Source: a virus. From it: a stretch of DNA of 64,000 nt. The notes beneath the pieces are model-generated. The model had not been told where the DNA came from, made no database searches, and saw nothing but the letters and a program-made list of their open reading frames with translations. Below are positions 1 through 8,104 of the stretch, piece by piece. Location of the stretch: positions 1-64,000 of the IMG/VR virus record IMGVR_UViG_3300035182_002586; one strand, given 5' to 3'. The position numbers and the translations under genes were made by a program. Each line of letters begins with the position of its first letter. The stretch's first letter is position 1.

Positions 1-786
1 TCACTCCTGACGCTCCAGCGTGATGCTGGCGAACGGGCAGAGGGTCTTGCGGAGGAGGAGCAGGCACCAGTCCTGGATGACGCCGATGACGAGGACGAGG
101 AGCTGGATCGCGAATACGGCGTCGAGCCTGATGTGCTTGTCTTCGGTGAGCATCATCGCACCGAGCCCGCCCTCGAAGCGCACGAGACCCTCGACCATGG
201 TGAGCATCACCCACCCCATGGCAGCGTTCTGCCGGATGATGTCGAGCACGGCGTCCATGCGACCGAGGATCACGACCTCAACGACCGACCCCCACGGCCC
301 CATGCGCAGCGTCCGGGCGTGATCGAACTCCTCTTTCGGGATCGACTCCACCACGTCGTAGAGGGACGTGAGCATGAACGCCCCCATCCCGAAGACCAAG
401 AGGGCGACCTTGAGGCCGTGACCTCCGCCGAACGTGATCGTGAAGAGCACCACGATTCCCGTCAGGCCGAGGAAGCGGAGCTTGCTGAGCACCCGCACGA
501 GCGGCCGCATGATCGGCAGCACCGTGAGGTAAGCGATCGGGAGCGTGAGCAGACAGGTGATAGCGATGGCCTGGAGGCTCGTCGACAGGCTCATGTAGAG
601 CTGGTTGAAGAGCCCTTGCGACAGGAGCGCAGGGTAGGCCGCGAAGACCTCTGCCGGCCCGGGAAGGAAGGGGGGCCGGCACGCCCACGCGCCGAGGAGC
701 GCGATGGACGTGCCGACGGCCAGCAGAAGCCTCGCCCTAGGGGAGATGCGACCGTTCGGCCGCCACATATCACGGAACGTGGACAC
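1..786 (-). CDS. ABC transporter permease-like membrane protein
   Basis: A 261-aa polytopic membrane protein that looks like the permease of a nitrate/sulfonate/taurine-type ABC importer (SsuC/TauC, BPD_transp_1 family). It has about six hydrophobic segments (near residues 20-40, 65-90, 105-125, 128-145, 190-205 and 220-245). An EAA-like loop sits around residues 148-175, where ESIPKEEFDHARTLRMGPW resembles the ATPase-contacting loop. The start overlaps the upstream 66-aa gene by 17 nt, which suggests translational coupling, and it is the last visible gene of a membrane operon that also encodes a substrate-binding/OmpA fusion. No ATPase gene is visible; it could lie left of the window. An ABC permease is very unusual in a phage. 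The family call is inferred from the hydropathy pattern and loop. Confidence 0.75.
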   Translation of the reverse strand: MSTFRDMWRPNGRISPRARLLLAVGTSIALLGAWACRPPFLPGPAEVFAAYPALLSQGLFNQLYMSLSTSLQAIAITCLLTLPIAYLTVLPIMRPLVRVLSKLRFLGLTGIVVLFTITFGGGHGLKVALLVFGMGAFMLTSLYDVVESIPKEEFDHARTLRMGPWGSVVEVVILGRMDAVLDIIRQNAAMGWVMLTMVEGLVRFEGGLGAMMLTEDKHIRLDAVFAIQLLVLVIGVIQDWCLLLLRKTLCPFASITLERQE

Positions 787-970
787 TGGTTTCCTCCACC
801 ACAGCGTAGACGTTCACGATGTCAGAGGTCTCGGCGCCATTGCAGGGGCCGAAGTAGATCTCGGTGCAGCGATCGAGGCCCAACTCGTCGAGCCTACGGA
901 GGACATCCCCGTGGAGGTTACCGATCGGCATGGGACCCTCCACCGTGAGCACGTGTACGCGCTTCGTCAC
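770..970 (-). CDS. Small protein of the membrane operon (66 aa), unknown
   Basis: A soluble-looking 66-aa protein (starts [12 protein letters not shown]) between the OmpA-fusion gene and the permease gene. Its ATG overlaps the upstream stop (ATGA, 967-970) and its own end overlaps the permease start, so the three genes are translationally coupled. It has two cysteines, no membrane segment and no family I recognise. By position it may be an accessory subunit of the transporter-like complex. Confidence 0.7.
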   Translation of the reverse strand: MTKRVHVLTVEGPMPIGNLHGDVLRRLDELGLDRCTEIYFGPCNGAETSDIVNVYAVVEETSVHVP

Positions 971-2763
971 GTGCCCGATCCCATGATGATCTCGACGCGA
1001 CGGTTCTTCGTACGGCCCGTGTCAGTGTCGTTCGTCGCGACGGGCTTGGTCTGGCCGAACGCTTTGACCGTGAAGCGGTCCGCCGGGAAGTTCGACGGCG
1101 ACTGCTTCATCAGCCACGACTTGACCGCTTCGGCGCGCGACTTCGAGAGGACCATGTTGCCCGCAGCGTCGCCCGTGTTGTCCGTGTGGCCGTCGATCTC
1201 GATGAGAAGGTCGGTGAGCACGAGGTCCTTCTCCAGCTCGCGGAGCGTCGCCTCGGTCTCCGGGGTGAAGCTCGCACTCCCCGACTGGAACGTGATGCTC
1301 CACGCGCGCTTGCTCACGACCTGCGCGATGGGCGCATCGGGCTTGTACTTGGGGAGGTCCGGGGCAGCCGTCTTGCCCGGGGCAGCCTTCTTGCCGAGGT
1401 TCGCCACGTAGGACGTGTCGAGGATGTCGTCGACCTTCGGGTAGGAGGGGACGAGCTTCGGGTACTGCTGGACGGCGATGTCGCCGAAGACCGTGTACGT
1501 AGCCGCGAACAGGTTCGAGCCACCCGGCGTGAGGCCGAAGACGTTCATCCCGTCCGCGAGGTTCAGCACGGCCGAGCCACCGAGGGTCACCTGGAGGCCC
1601 TGCTTGTCGGTCTCCGTGACGCCCTTGAAGTACTTCTCCCAGTAGTCCGCCGTCTCTTCCTTGTAGACCACCGCGCTGATCTCCGCAGCCTTACGACGGG
1701 CCTCGGGGAACGCGTTGATCTGATCCGCCGCCTCGAACGACGCCGAGAGCATCCCCTCGACCACATCGCGGTGGGCGCGGTCCCACTTCCGGATGCCGAT
1801 GATCGTCGTCGGCATCTGCGAGCGGTACTCCTTGGTGCTGACGATGCTGACGAGCCCGCCCTTCTCCTTGGCCACGTTCACATCGCCCGGCGTCCAGGTC
1901 ACCACGCCGTTGACGCAGACCTTCCGCGTCTCACCCGTCGGCTTGCCCGCATGCACGACCTTGCGGTCTTCGCAGGTGTTGAGGATGTACTTCTTCGAAG
2001 CGTCGAGGTACGTGTCCACGGCCACCCAGTTGAGCGCGTCCGGATCGTAGGTGGTCTCGTCGGGGTTGTTCGGGATGTTGTTGTCGCCGGCCCACTTCAT
2101 CGCGATGTTCCAGTCGCCGTCACGGAGCACGCCCGCGATGAGCCCGCCCTGCGCCGCCTTCGGGTTCGCCTTCCACTCGGGCGGACCCATGAACTTGTCT
2201 TCGCCGCGCGAGTAGCCGATCACGCCGACGACTTCCGCCGTACAGTCGGCGCAGATCTTCGCGAGGTCGGCGTTCACGCCCGCGAACCACGCGGGGGTGC
2301 CGTCGCCCATGAGGATCACGAAGTGCTGACCGTCCGTCGTGTCGGGGTTCTTCTGGATCCCCTTCGCGAACGCCATGAGCTGCGCCGCCATCTTGCTCGT
2401 GTCGTCCTCACGCGTGAAGTGCAGGTTGATGCCCTTCGCCGCCATGAGGGAGCCTTCGGTCGTGTCCTGGCCGCCGTTGGCGAACAAGATGCCGCTCTGC
2501 GCGTTCCAGGCCCACACCATCATGCGGACCGGCGTGCCCTTGCCCACCGGGTTCGCCCCCGGCAGAGCCGTCTTCGACACGGGGCCCGTCGGCGCCGCGT
2601 TGTCGGGCATGGTCGGCAACGCGGCTTGCTTCGGCACCTCGGCCGCCTTCTTGGGCGAGCCGATGATCCCGCTGGTCACGAGGTAGCGGAACGTCATGAA
2701 CAGGACGACGAAGATCGCGATGCCACCGAGGATCTTCGGGAGCGGTTTCACACGAGTAGCCAT
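967..2763 (-). CDS. Membrane-anchored substrate-binding domain fused to OmpA peptidoglycan-binding domain
   Basis: A 598-aa protein. Residues about 10-33 form one membrane anchor, followed by a Pro/Ala linker. Residues about 75-460 resemble a periplasmic ABC substrate-binding domain (phosphate/NMT1-like bilobal fold) with an internal pair of cysteines. After a second linker, residues about 485-598 are an OmpA C-terminal domain: [12 protein letters not shown], the [12 protein letters not shown] helix and [10 protein letters not shown] are the peptidoglycan-binding signatures. The protein would be anchored in the inner membrane and grip the cell wall. It lies 27 nt after the coiled-coil membrane protein gene and overlaps the next gene by 4 nt. 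NCBI uses the name phosphate ABC transporter substrate-binding/OmpA family protein for cellular proteins of this architecture; its presence here beside a permease is notable. Confidence 0.8.
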   Translation of the reverse strand: MATRVKPLPKILGGIAIFVVLFMTFRYLVTSGIIGSPKKAAEVPKQAALPTMPDNAAPTGPVSKTALPGANPVGKGTPVRMMVWAWNAQSGILFANGGQDTTEGSLMAAKGINLHFTREDDTSKMAAQLMAFAKGIQKNPDTTDGQHFVILMGDGTPAWFAGVNADLAKICADCTAEVVGVIGYSRGEDKFMGPPEWKANPKAAQGGLIAGVLRDGDWNIAMKWAGDNNIPNNPDETTYDPDALNWVAVDTYLDASKKYILNTCEDRKVVHAGKPTGETRKVCVNGVVTWTPGDVNVAKEKGGLVSIVSTKEYRSQMPTTIIGIRKWDRAHRDVVEGMLSASFEAADQINAFPEARRKAAEISAVVYKEETADYWEKYFKGVTETDKQGLQVTLGGSAVLNLADGMNVFGLTPGGSNLFAATYTVFGDIAVQQYPKLVPSYPKVDDILDTSYVANLGKKAAPGKTAAPDLPKYKPDAPIAQVVSKRAWSITFQSGSASFTPETEATLRELEKDLVLTDLLIEIDGHTDNTGDAAGNMVLSKSRAEAVKSWLMKQSPSNFPADRFTVKAFGQTKPVATNDTDTGRTKNRRVEIIMGSGT

Positions 2764-2790
2764 GGGTCAGCCTCTCTCTTCCTTCTGCAT

Positions 2791-3843
2791 CTAATACTGA
2801 CGGTTCTTGGCCTTGTCGGCCGGAGTCTGGAACAGGTCGTCGAACGCACTCACGCTGTGCGCGGGGAGGGCGTTGACGTGCGTGCCGGGGGGCGCTTCGA
2901 TGCGAAGACCGGGGGGCGCGGACGTGTTGGAGCCAAGGATGCTCGTGTTGCTCTGCTCCCACGCTTCGAGCTGCGCGAGGGCGTTGGCCTCGTAGATCCC
3001 GTTCTCCAGGTCCGCGGCACCGAGGACACCCTTCGAGGTCATCATGAAGGTCTCGATCTCGCCCATCTTCATGCCGTAGTCGTCGGCCAGGTGTTCGAGA
3101 GCCATGTCGAACATCTCCCGCTCGTCGCCACCGCCCTGCAAGATCTTCCGGGCGTTCGAGAACGCGCTGTAGCCCGCGAGGAGCGCCGCACGCTCCTTGG
3201 CACGCAGCTCGACCTCGTTGCTCATATCCTCGACCATCATCGCGGCCTTCGCACGAACGCGACGGAGCGTGTCGAAGAGCTTCTGGAAGTCGTTCATCGT
3301 CTTCTGGAGGGTCTTGTTCGACTCCGAGAGACGGTCGGCCTGTCTCGACTGTACGATGAAGGTATCCCGGTTCTCTTCGTTCGGCTGCTTTTTCGCCTGC
3401 TGCATCAGCGCGAGACAGTGCTGACGGGCTCGCTCGTTCTCCTCGATGTTCACGGCGAGCTTCTTGATCTGCCCACCGAGATTCGTGATCGAGGTGTCCA
3501 TCTCGTCACGGTGCGCTTCGAGCGTCTTGATGTACGTCTTGAGGACGCCGATGGGGTCGATCTCGATGAAGAAGCCCGTGAGGGTCCGCATCAGCGACTT
3601 GTACCCGTAGACCATCAGGTTGCGCCAACGCGGGTCGAAGAGAACGACGCCGATCACGGCGAGGATGCCTGCGAGCGCCACCGCCGTCAGCGTGTTCTCC
3701 AGCATCGTGACGACCCACGGGAGGATCGTCCCCCACATGTAGATCACGAGGCCCACGACGCATGCGCCAGCGCCCACCGTGAGCGCCGTACCGAACTTCC
3801 CCTCTGGCCGCGCGAGCCAGCTCTTCTGCTTTTCCACAGCCAT
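2791..3843 (-). CDS. Two-TM membrane protein with PspA-like coiled coil
   Basis: A 350-aa protein. Two hydrophobic helices (about residues 20-43 and 48-68) precede a long helical coiled-coil region (about 90-260) of PspA/TelA-like composition. The tail is proline-rich (APPGLRIEAPPGTHV) and ends KAKNRQY. It starts 3 nt after the preceding stop and shares an operon with a soluble coiled-coil protein, an OmpA fusion and a permease-like protein. It was probably made to sit in the host inner membrane. There are no catalytic motifs. The PspA resemblance rests on architecture only, not on a recognised signature. Confidence 0.75.
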   Translation of the reverse strand: MAVEKQKSWLARPEGKFGTALTVGAGACVVGLVIYMWGTILPWVVTMLENTLTAVALAGILAVIGVVLFDPRWRNLMVYGYKSLMRTLTGFFIEIDPIGVLKTYIKTLEAHRDEMDTSITNLGGQIKKLAVNIEENERARQHCLALMQQAKKQPNEENRDTFIVQSRQADRLSESNKTLQKTMNDFQKLFDTLRRVRAKAAMMVEDMSNEVELRAKERAALLAGYSAFSNARKILQGGGDEREMFDMALEHLADDYGMKMGEIETFMMTSKGVLGAADLENGIYEANALAQLEAWEQSNTSILGSNTSAPPGLRIEAPPGTHVNALPAHSVSAFDDLFQTPADKAKNRQY

Positions 3844-3846
3844 GAA

Positions 3847-4530
3847 TCACCCCTTCGCCAATGCGTCGATGTGGGACTTCTGATCGTTGAGGCGCCCGAC
3901 GACCTGCGCGTGCGCGGCCTCGAAGCCCATGCGGATGCTGTCGAGCCGGTGCTGCTCCTCCTGGAGGTGCGAGGTGTCCAGCGCGAGCTTCGACTTGAGC
4001 GAGACGATCTCGTCTTCGATCGCCCTGAGCTGGCTCTCCCTCGACTGGAGAAGGGATTCGGTCGACGCGATGGCTTCCTTCGCCGCACTTTCGACCTTGG
4101 AGGTCTGCGCCTGGAATCCGCGCAGGAACTCTTCCTGCGCCTTGTCCATGGTGTTGATGAGCTGATCGACGGCACCCGAGAGCTGCACGGGCGTCGCGTT
4201 GCTCGTCTTGAGCGCGGCCTTGAACCGCATGGACTCGTCGGGAATGACCTCGGCGAGCTGCGTGTACTTCTCCATCCACGTCGAGTAGACGGGAGGCAGC
4301 GCCGCCTGGAGCATCGCTTCGAGCTTCGCCATCGCCGCGGGGTCCGCCGCCACGGCCGCCTGGGCCGGGCGAGGGGCGACGGATGCGCTCCCCGGCGGAG
4401 GCATGGGCGCCTGGCTCTCCCTGGCCTTGGCAGCTTTGGGTTGTGCCTGCCCTTCGGGCACCTCTTCGACGAAGGCGCTCTTGATGAAGCCGAGGAACCC
4501 GCCGCCGCTCTTCTCGTTCTTGTCCGACAC
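3847..4530 (-). CDS. Soluble coiled-coil protein, first gene of the membrane operon
   Basis: A 227-aa protein with an Ala/Pro-rich N-terminal third (to about residue 65) and a helical coiled-coil C-terminal half rich in Gln, Glu and Lys. I place the start at the GTG at 4530 (reads M/V-SDKNEK) because it follows a Shine-Dalgarno-like AAAGGCGG, and because the GGTGTA promoter element at 4576-4581 lies inside the longer possible reading frame. It is 3 nt from the next gene. The function is unknown; the context suggests a partner of the PspA-like membrane protein. Confidence 0.75.
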   Translation of the reverse strand: MSDKNEKSGGGFLGFIKSAFVEEVPEGQAQPKAAKARESQAPMPPPGSASVAPRPAQAAVAADPAAMAKLEAMLQAALPPVYSTWMEKYTQLAEVIPDESMRFKAALKTSNATPVQLSGAVDQLINTMDKAQEEFLRGFQAQTSKVESAAKEAIASTESLLQSRESQLRAIEDEIVSLKSKLALDTSHLQEEQHRLDSIRMGFEAAHAQVVGRLNDQKSHIDALAKG

Positions 4531-4575
4531 GTCTACCGCCTTTCCACGGATGCTCCCGAGGGAGCTGCCCTTAGA

Positions 4576-4581
4576 TACACC
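4576..4581 (-). promoter_or_regulatory. GGTGTA promoter element of the membrane operon
   Basis: On the minus strand this reads CCGGTGTATC, about 46 nt before the GTG at 4530. Unlike most copies in this window it is followed by a leader containing a Shine-Dalgarno sequence and a small inverted repeat (GCTCCC...GGGAGC). Confidence 0.55.
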
Positions 4582-4645
4582 GGCCGGAGGGCTCGGTAGG
4601 ATCAACAGGCGTGGGAAGGCAAGAGACAGAACCCTCAGAACGGAA

Positions 4646-4852
4646 TCACTCGCTCTTGGGGCTCTTCTGGCAGTAGACTACCTGGGGTTCGCCCCCACTT
4701 CGCTGGAGGACACACCAGCCGAAGGTTAAGTCATAGGCGAGAGCACGGGAAGGGTCCTCTGCGGCCAAAGCGCGAACGTCCTCGGGGGCATGACCCCAAT
4801 CGGACGGAGGCAGGATCCGCTTTTCGATCTGGCGGGCGTCAGGTTGATTCAT
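4646..4852 (-). CDS. Small unknown protein (68 aa)
   Basis: Starts MNQPDARQIEKR. It has no Shine-Dalgarno sequence; the GTGTA element ends 10 nt before the ATG, so the mRNA is probably leaderless. It has two cysteines (FGWCVL and VVYCQK) and no recognised family. It is transcribed away from the next zinc-type genes, which lie upstream on the same strand. Confidence 0.7.
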   Translation of the reverse strand: MNQPDARQIEKRILPPSDWGHAPEDVRALAAEDPSRALAYDLTFGWCVLQRSGGEPQVVYCQKSPKSE

Positions 4853-4861
4853 GGCCCCACT

Positions 4862-5272
4862 CTACACTACTACTGCGAGGGCTGCCTTCGCCCCCACCAG
4901 CGCCACGAACTCTTTGGCGGCGTCTTCCACAGAGCCCTTGAATTTCAAGTCCTTCGAGGCTCCCGTGGACACGAACGCGTCCCCCTTGTTGACGTGAACG
5001 AACGCGAGGCTTCCGTCCGCGAGAGAAGCCGCAACCTCCCCGTCGTTGGTGATGTGCTCCAGGACGTGCTGTACGGCCTGGTCGTGCACACAGCACGGAC
5101 AGAGTACGTGCGTTTGCGCGTCCTCCGTCTCGGCCGTGGCCCACCCCTTCGGCAAGTCGACAGTGACGGTGAGCGGGGGCCCGAGGGAGAGAATCCGTAC
5201 CTGCTGCTCCGTTGCGATCGCCCGCTTCGAGCAAGCATCGCAAGACACCTGAGCCGGAATGACGATCGGCAT
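4862..5272 (-). CDS. Putative zinc-binding protein (136 aa)
   Basis: I chose the ATG at 5272 (MPIVIPAQVSCDAC) because GAGGGGG lies 6 nt upstream. A TTG further upstream overlaps the preceding gene. An N-terminal CxxC (CDAC) and a central CPCC suggest one zinc site made of two knuckles. The C-terminal half is Ala/Lys-rich. The preceding gene ends 12 nt upstream, so the two are probably co-transcribed. No family recognised. Confidence 0.75.
   Translation of the reverse strand: MPIVIPAQVSCDACSKRAIATEQQVRILSLGPPLTVTVDLPKGWATAETEDAQTHVLCPCCVHDQAVQHVLEHITNDGEVAASLADGSLAFVHVNKGDAFVSTGASKDLKFKGSVEDAAKEFVALVGAKAALAVVV
4863..4867 (-). promoter_or_regulatory. GTGTA leaderless promoter element
   Basis: Reads TAGTGTAGAGT on the minus strand, 10 nt before the ATG at 4852. 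Its TAG is also the stop codon of the upstream gene (4862-5272). Confidence 0.55.
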
Positions 5273-5283
5273 GACGGACCCCC

Positions 5284-5835
5284 TCAACGGTACTTACACG
5301 GCGCCCCTTCCATCCGGCACGCGCAGTTCGGCGGACACGGACGGTTCACACACGACCCTTTCACACGGCAGAAACAGTTCGGCGGGCACGGACAGGTCAT
5401 GGGGACCTCGTTTGCGTGCTCGCAGTACATCGCGTTGATCTCCTCTTCCCCCTCGTCCACCACAGGGGGCCCGGACCCGAGAGGGCGCGGTCCCGTCTCC
5501 GGTGTGCCGTCGACGAGGGTGTCCCACACCATGGCGGGGACCTTGAACGTGTGGAAGAGCGCCATGAGGCACGTCTCGCACATCGAGAAGCGGTAGGCCG
5601 TGAGGTGCTGGAGGATCTTGGACCCGTAACCGCCCTTCACTGTGAGGTTGACGATCCCCTCGGGGTAGCCGGCGCCTGCGGGGATGAGGTCCCCGCCGCA
5701 GGCATTGCACGGAGGGAGAGGCGGAGGCACTTCCTTGAGGCGCCGCGCTTGCAGATCCTTGAGGAGCCCCACCAGGGTCTCGTTCCCTGCCTGCTGAGCG
5801 TGCTCGATCTGCTGCTTCAGGGGGTCGTGCGCCAT
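5284..5835 (-). CDS. Cysteine-rich putative zinc-binding protein (183 aa)
   Basis: The start is the ATG at 5835 (MAHDPLKQQIEH), 11 nt after a GGTGTA element. An upstream in-frame ATG lies before that element and was rejected. It has an N-terminal amphipathic helix, then CNACGG and CETC knuckles, an acidic linker near residue 130, and a C-terminal tail with closely spaced cysteines in the repeated pattern CPCPPNCFC / CPPNCAC. Probably a multi-zinc protein, possibly nucleic-acid binding; the function is unknown. Confidence 0.8.
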   Translation of the reverse strand: MAHDPLKQQIEHAQQAGNETLVGLLKDLQARRLKEVPPPLPPCNACGGDLIPAGAGYPEGIVNLTVKGGYGSKILQHLTAYRFSMCETCLMALFHTFKVPAMVWDTLVDGTPETGPRPLGSGPPVVDEGEEEINAMYCEHANEVPMTCPCPPNCFCRVKGSCVNRPCPPNCACRMEGAPCKYR

Positions 5836-5846
5836 GGCCGGGTCCG

Positions 5847-5852
5847 TACACC
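5847..5852 (-). promoter_or_regulatory. GGTGTA leaderless promoter element
   Basis: CTGGTGTACGG on the minus strand, 11 nt before the ATG at 5835 and inside the 3' neighbourhood of the upstream gene. Confidence 0.6.
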
Positions 5853-5855
5853 AGA

Positions 5856-6287
5856 TCACTCGGTGTCGGTATCCCCGTCCTGATAGAGCTGATCCCGCAG
5901 GACATCTACGCGGGCCGCGCGCTGTGAAACGCGGGCGCTCTGCGCTGCAAGACTGGAAGCCCGCATTCGGACGCCGTACACGTCACGCTTCCGGGCACTC
6001 TCGACCACACCCCACGCCTGGTCGAGCGCAGCGAGGGCGTCGTCCAGAGCCGCTGCCAGCTCGTCATCGATCCGGGAGATGATCTTGGCCCTCGGTACGG
6101 AGTCGGCCGGGCCGTACGGCTTGGCGCCCTCGGGCAGGTCGGGAAGACGCGCGGCGTCCGAAGTCTCGATCGTACTGGCCAGCGCTTCGATGTCCTTGGT
6201 GCTTCGGAGGAGCTGAACCAGGGTCACCCTCTGGTAGTCCCCGAGGTGAAGGTCGTCGACGCTGACGGGTTCGGTGGAGGGCTTCAT
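5856..6287 (-). CDS. Unknown helical protein (143 aa)
   Basis: Starts MKPSTEPVSVDD. Predominantly helical, with an Ala/Arg-rich second half (about residues 70-130) that could form a coiled coil. No cysteines and no motif I recognise. The promoter element sits 12 nt before the ATG in a divergent arrangement with the plus-strand gene at 6323. Confidence 0.75.
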   Translation of the reverse strand: MKPSTEPVSVDDLHLGDYQRVTLVQLLRSTKDIEALASTIETSDAARLPDLPEGAKPYGPADSVPRAKIISRIDDELAAALDDALAALDQAWGVVESARKRDVYGVRMRASSLAAQSARVSQRAARVDVLRDQLYQDGDTDTE

Positions 6288-6299
6288 GGGACGCCACGG

Positions 6300-6312
6300 T
6301 ACACCAGGTGTA
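6300..6312. promoter_or_regulatory. Divergent palindromic pair of GGTGTA elements
   Basis: TACACC-A-GGTGTA is a perfect inverted repeat around one A. The minus-strand copy is 12 nt before the ATG at 6287 and the plus-strand copy is 10 nt before the ATG at 6323. Both genes lack a Shine-Dalgarno sequence. Confidence 0.65.
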
Positions 6313-6322
6313 CTAGAGCGTC

Positions 6323-6553
6323 ATGCGCTGGTTCGGGAAGTCGTGGGGCGCTCCGGCATGTAGCCCCGAAGAACACGAAAGCACTCCCGTGGGTCAGTCC
6401 TGTATGTTCTGCCCCACACCGATCGCAGAAGGGGACAGGGGGCTGATCATGCCCTTCGTGAAGGCCACCACGGAGCGGAAAGAAGCCTGCGTGCACATCC
6501 GCTGCTTCCTTCGGAACGTTGGGCACTCCAGGCAATACAACCCGGCGAACTAG
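6323..6553 (+). CDS. Small zinc-finger-like protein (76 aa)
   Basis: Starts MRWFGKSWGAPAC. It contains SCMFC followed by a Cys and a His-x-x-Cys near residues 56-60, consistent with one zinc site of the CxxC...HxxC type. Leaderless start 10 nt after GGTGTA. Its TAG stop overlaps the stop of the convergent gene (shared CTAG, 6550-6553). Confidence 0.75.
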   Translation: MRWFGKSWGAPACSPEEHESTPVGQSCMFCPTPIAEGDRGLIMPFVKATTERKEACVHIRCFLRNVGHSRQYNPAN

Positions 6554-6858
6554 CCCTCGTCACCCGCGAAGCCGCTGATCTGCTCCCATCCGGAGCCGCC
6601 GTGCGACGACGAGCTACCCGGACCGTAGTAACGGTCATGGTTCGAGGACGTGAAGCCGCGAACGCGCTTCGTCACCGGCCGCTCTTCCATGATCAGCCCG
6701 TACTCGCGGAGCCCACGGATCACCGGCGTCGGACACGAGAGCTTGAGCGCTTCCGCAAGCTCCTCAGCCTCGTGAAACGTGAAGGTCACGCGGTCGTCTT
6801 CGACGAGGTACTCCGCGAAGGCATCGATCGACGCAAGCTCGGGGGCGGGGGCGTCCAT
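6550..6858 (-). CDS. Unknown protein, possible winged helix (102 aa)
   Basis: The start is the ATG at 6858 (MDAPAPELASID), 8 nt after a TTGTA element. Residues about 25-70 (FHEAEELAEALKLS, then a basic segment after REYGLI) look like a helix-turn-helix or winged-helix fold. The tail is Ser/Gly-rich. A DNA-binding role is only inferred. Confidence 0.7.
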   Translation of the reverse strand: MDAPAPELASIDAFAEYLVEDDRVTFTFHEAEELAEALKLSCPTPVIRGLREYGLIMEERPVTKRVRGFTSSNHDRYYGPGSSSSHGGSGWEQISGFAGDEG

Positions 6859-6866
6859 GCCCCCAC

Positions 6867-6871
6867 TACAA
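6867..6871 (-). promoter_or_regulatory. TTGTA leaderless promoter element
   Basis: GTTGTAGTGGGGG on the minus strand, 8 nt before the ATG at 6858. The element before the gene at 8434 shares the following GTGGGGG string. Confidence 0.55.
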
Positions 6872-6892
6872 CGGGACGCCCCGGTCGATCCA

Positions 6893-8086
6893 TCACCCGA
6901 TGGGGCAATGCCCCACGAAACGGACGTTGAGCCCTTCTGGAGCGTGGACCTTCGCCACGAGCTTCTTGAGGGTCTCGACCAGGGCCTTGGCCGCACTCAG
7001 GGTCACCCACGTCGATCCACTCACGAGCGAGAAGCTACGGCCGTGCACTGCGTACTCGGCCGCCCGGTCTTCGGTGGTCGGCCAGTGCTTGCCGAAGCAA
7101 GTGGCCGTTTGCATGAACTCCGCAGCCACGTCAGCGGAGACCTTGACGGCCTCCCCGAGAACCGGCGGAACATCGAAGGTCGGTTCCTTACGTGCCCCGG
7201 TCTTGGACGGGAGCGTGAAGGGATCGAAGTCGAAACGAGCGGAGAACTGCGTCAAGTACGTCCCGTTCCGAGCTTCCGGGGCCACAGACAGAACGAACAC
7301 GAGCGAGTGCTTGAGAACCCTCGGTTCATCGACCCCGGTGTCCGGCTCCGTCGGGAAGAGGTAGGCCATCTGCTTGACCATCGAGGCCCGTTGCTTGCGG
7401 TAGTGGGCCTTCTGGTGCTCGTTGCCCCCTTCCGCTGCCAGCACGGTGTCGATCCGGGCCAGGGTGCCTTCCCACCGCTCTTTCGGGTAGTCCGTCGTCT
7501 CGGGGAGCCACCCCGTGTCTCCGCAGCCGTACACACAGTCGTTGCCGATCCCCGACCAGTGCCCCTTGTGCTCGGGACAGGGCCGCGTGCGGAGCTTCTC
7601 CCCGCTGTAGATCAGACGCGCGAGGAGGTTCGACTTGCTGATGTCGCGCAGCACATGGTCGAGAGCGTCCGCGTAGTCGGACCCCTGCTTGTTGTCGTCG
7701 TGCCCCCGGTAGACGTCGAGGAGGTAGCCAGGCTGATTCAGAGTCTTGATGCACTGCGCCCACGTGCGGATCGCGTCGCAGTAGCGGTTGATGGGCGAGA
7801 CGGGGGTGTTGTAGTGCCGCGAGAGGCGCTTGAGCATCGCCTCGGCCTCTTCGCGAGACAGGGGCTCGGGCTCCCCCTCACGCTTCGGTCGCTGGATCCC
7901 GAGGGTGCGCGCGGCGTCGAGAAGAGCCGCGTCCAGCGTGTCCCCGTGTCCAGTCAGAACCTCCGCGTCGCCGCGGGAAAAGGTGATCTTCACGCCTCCC
8001 CACACCTCGACCTTCATGGTGGGGTAGCCGCCCGTGTGCCCCGCCCTGTCGAGCAACGTGCTCGCGATCTGCGTGAAGAGGTCCAT
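6893..8086 (-). CDS. Unknown 397-aa protein with central Cys/His cluster
   Basis: Starts MDLFTQIASTLL. Its central region (about residues 170-195) holds CPEH...C..GCGD, a possible zinc site. The rest is mixed alpha/beta with no ATPase, nuclease or transferase motif that I can see. Leaderless start 10 nt after GGTGTA. It follows the 109-aa gene in the same direction after an 18-nt gap that contains the promoter element. No family recognised; it is the largest unknown of this accessory block. Confidence 0.8.
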   Translation of the reverse strand: MDLFTQIASTLLDRAGHTGGYPTMKVEVWGGVKITFSRGDAEVLTGHGDTLDAALLDAARTLGIQRPKREGEPEPLSREEAEAMLKRLSRHYNTPVSPINRYCDAIRTWAQCIKTLNQPGYLLDVYRGHDDNKQGSDYADALDHVLRDISKSNLLARLIYSGEKLRTRPCPEHKGHWSGIGNDCVYGCGDTGWLPETTDYPKERWEGTLARIDTVLAAEGGNEHQKAHYRKQRASMVKQMAYLFPTEPDTGVDEPRVLKHSLVFVLSVAPEARNGTYLTQFSARFDFDPFTLPSKTGARKEPTFDVPPVLGEAVKVSADVAAEFMQTATCFGKHWPTTEDRAAEYAVHGRSFSLVSGSTWVTLSAAKALVETLKKLVAKVHAPEGLNVRFVGHCPIG

Positions 8087-8096
8087 GCAGACCCCC

Positions 8097-8102
8097 TACA
8101 CC
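8097..8102 (-). promoter_or_regulatory. GGTGTA leaderless promoter element
   Basis: CCGGTGTAGGGGG on the minus strand, 10 nt before the ATG at 8086, squeezed between two genes 18 nt apart. Confidence 0.6.
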
Positions 8103-8104
8103 GG

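Noticed and set aside
1186-4599. A very long plus-strand open frame across the membrane operon
   Set aside because: It is the antisense shadow of real minus-strand genes: Arg/His/Leu-rich composition typical of GC-rich antisense frames, no promoter, no start signal and no domain.
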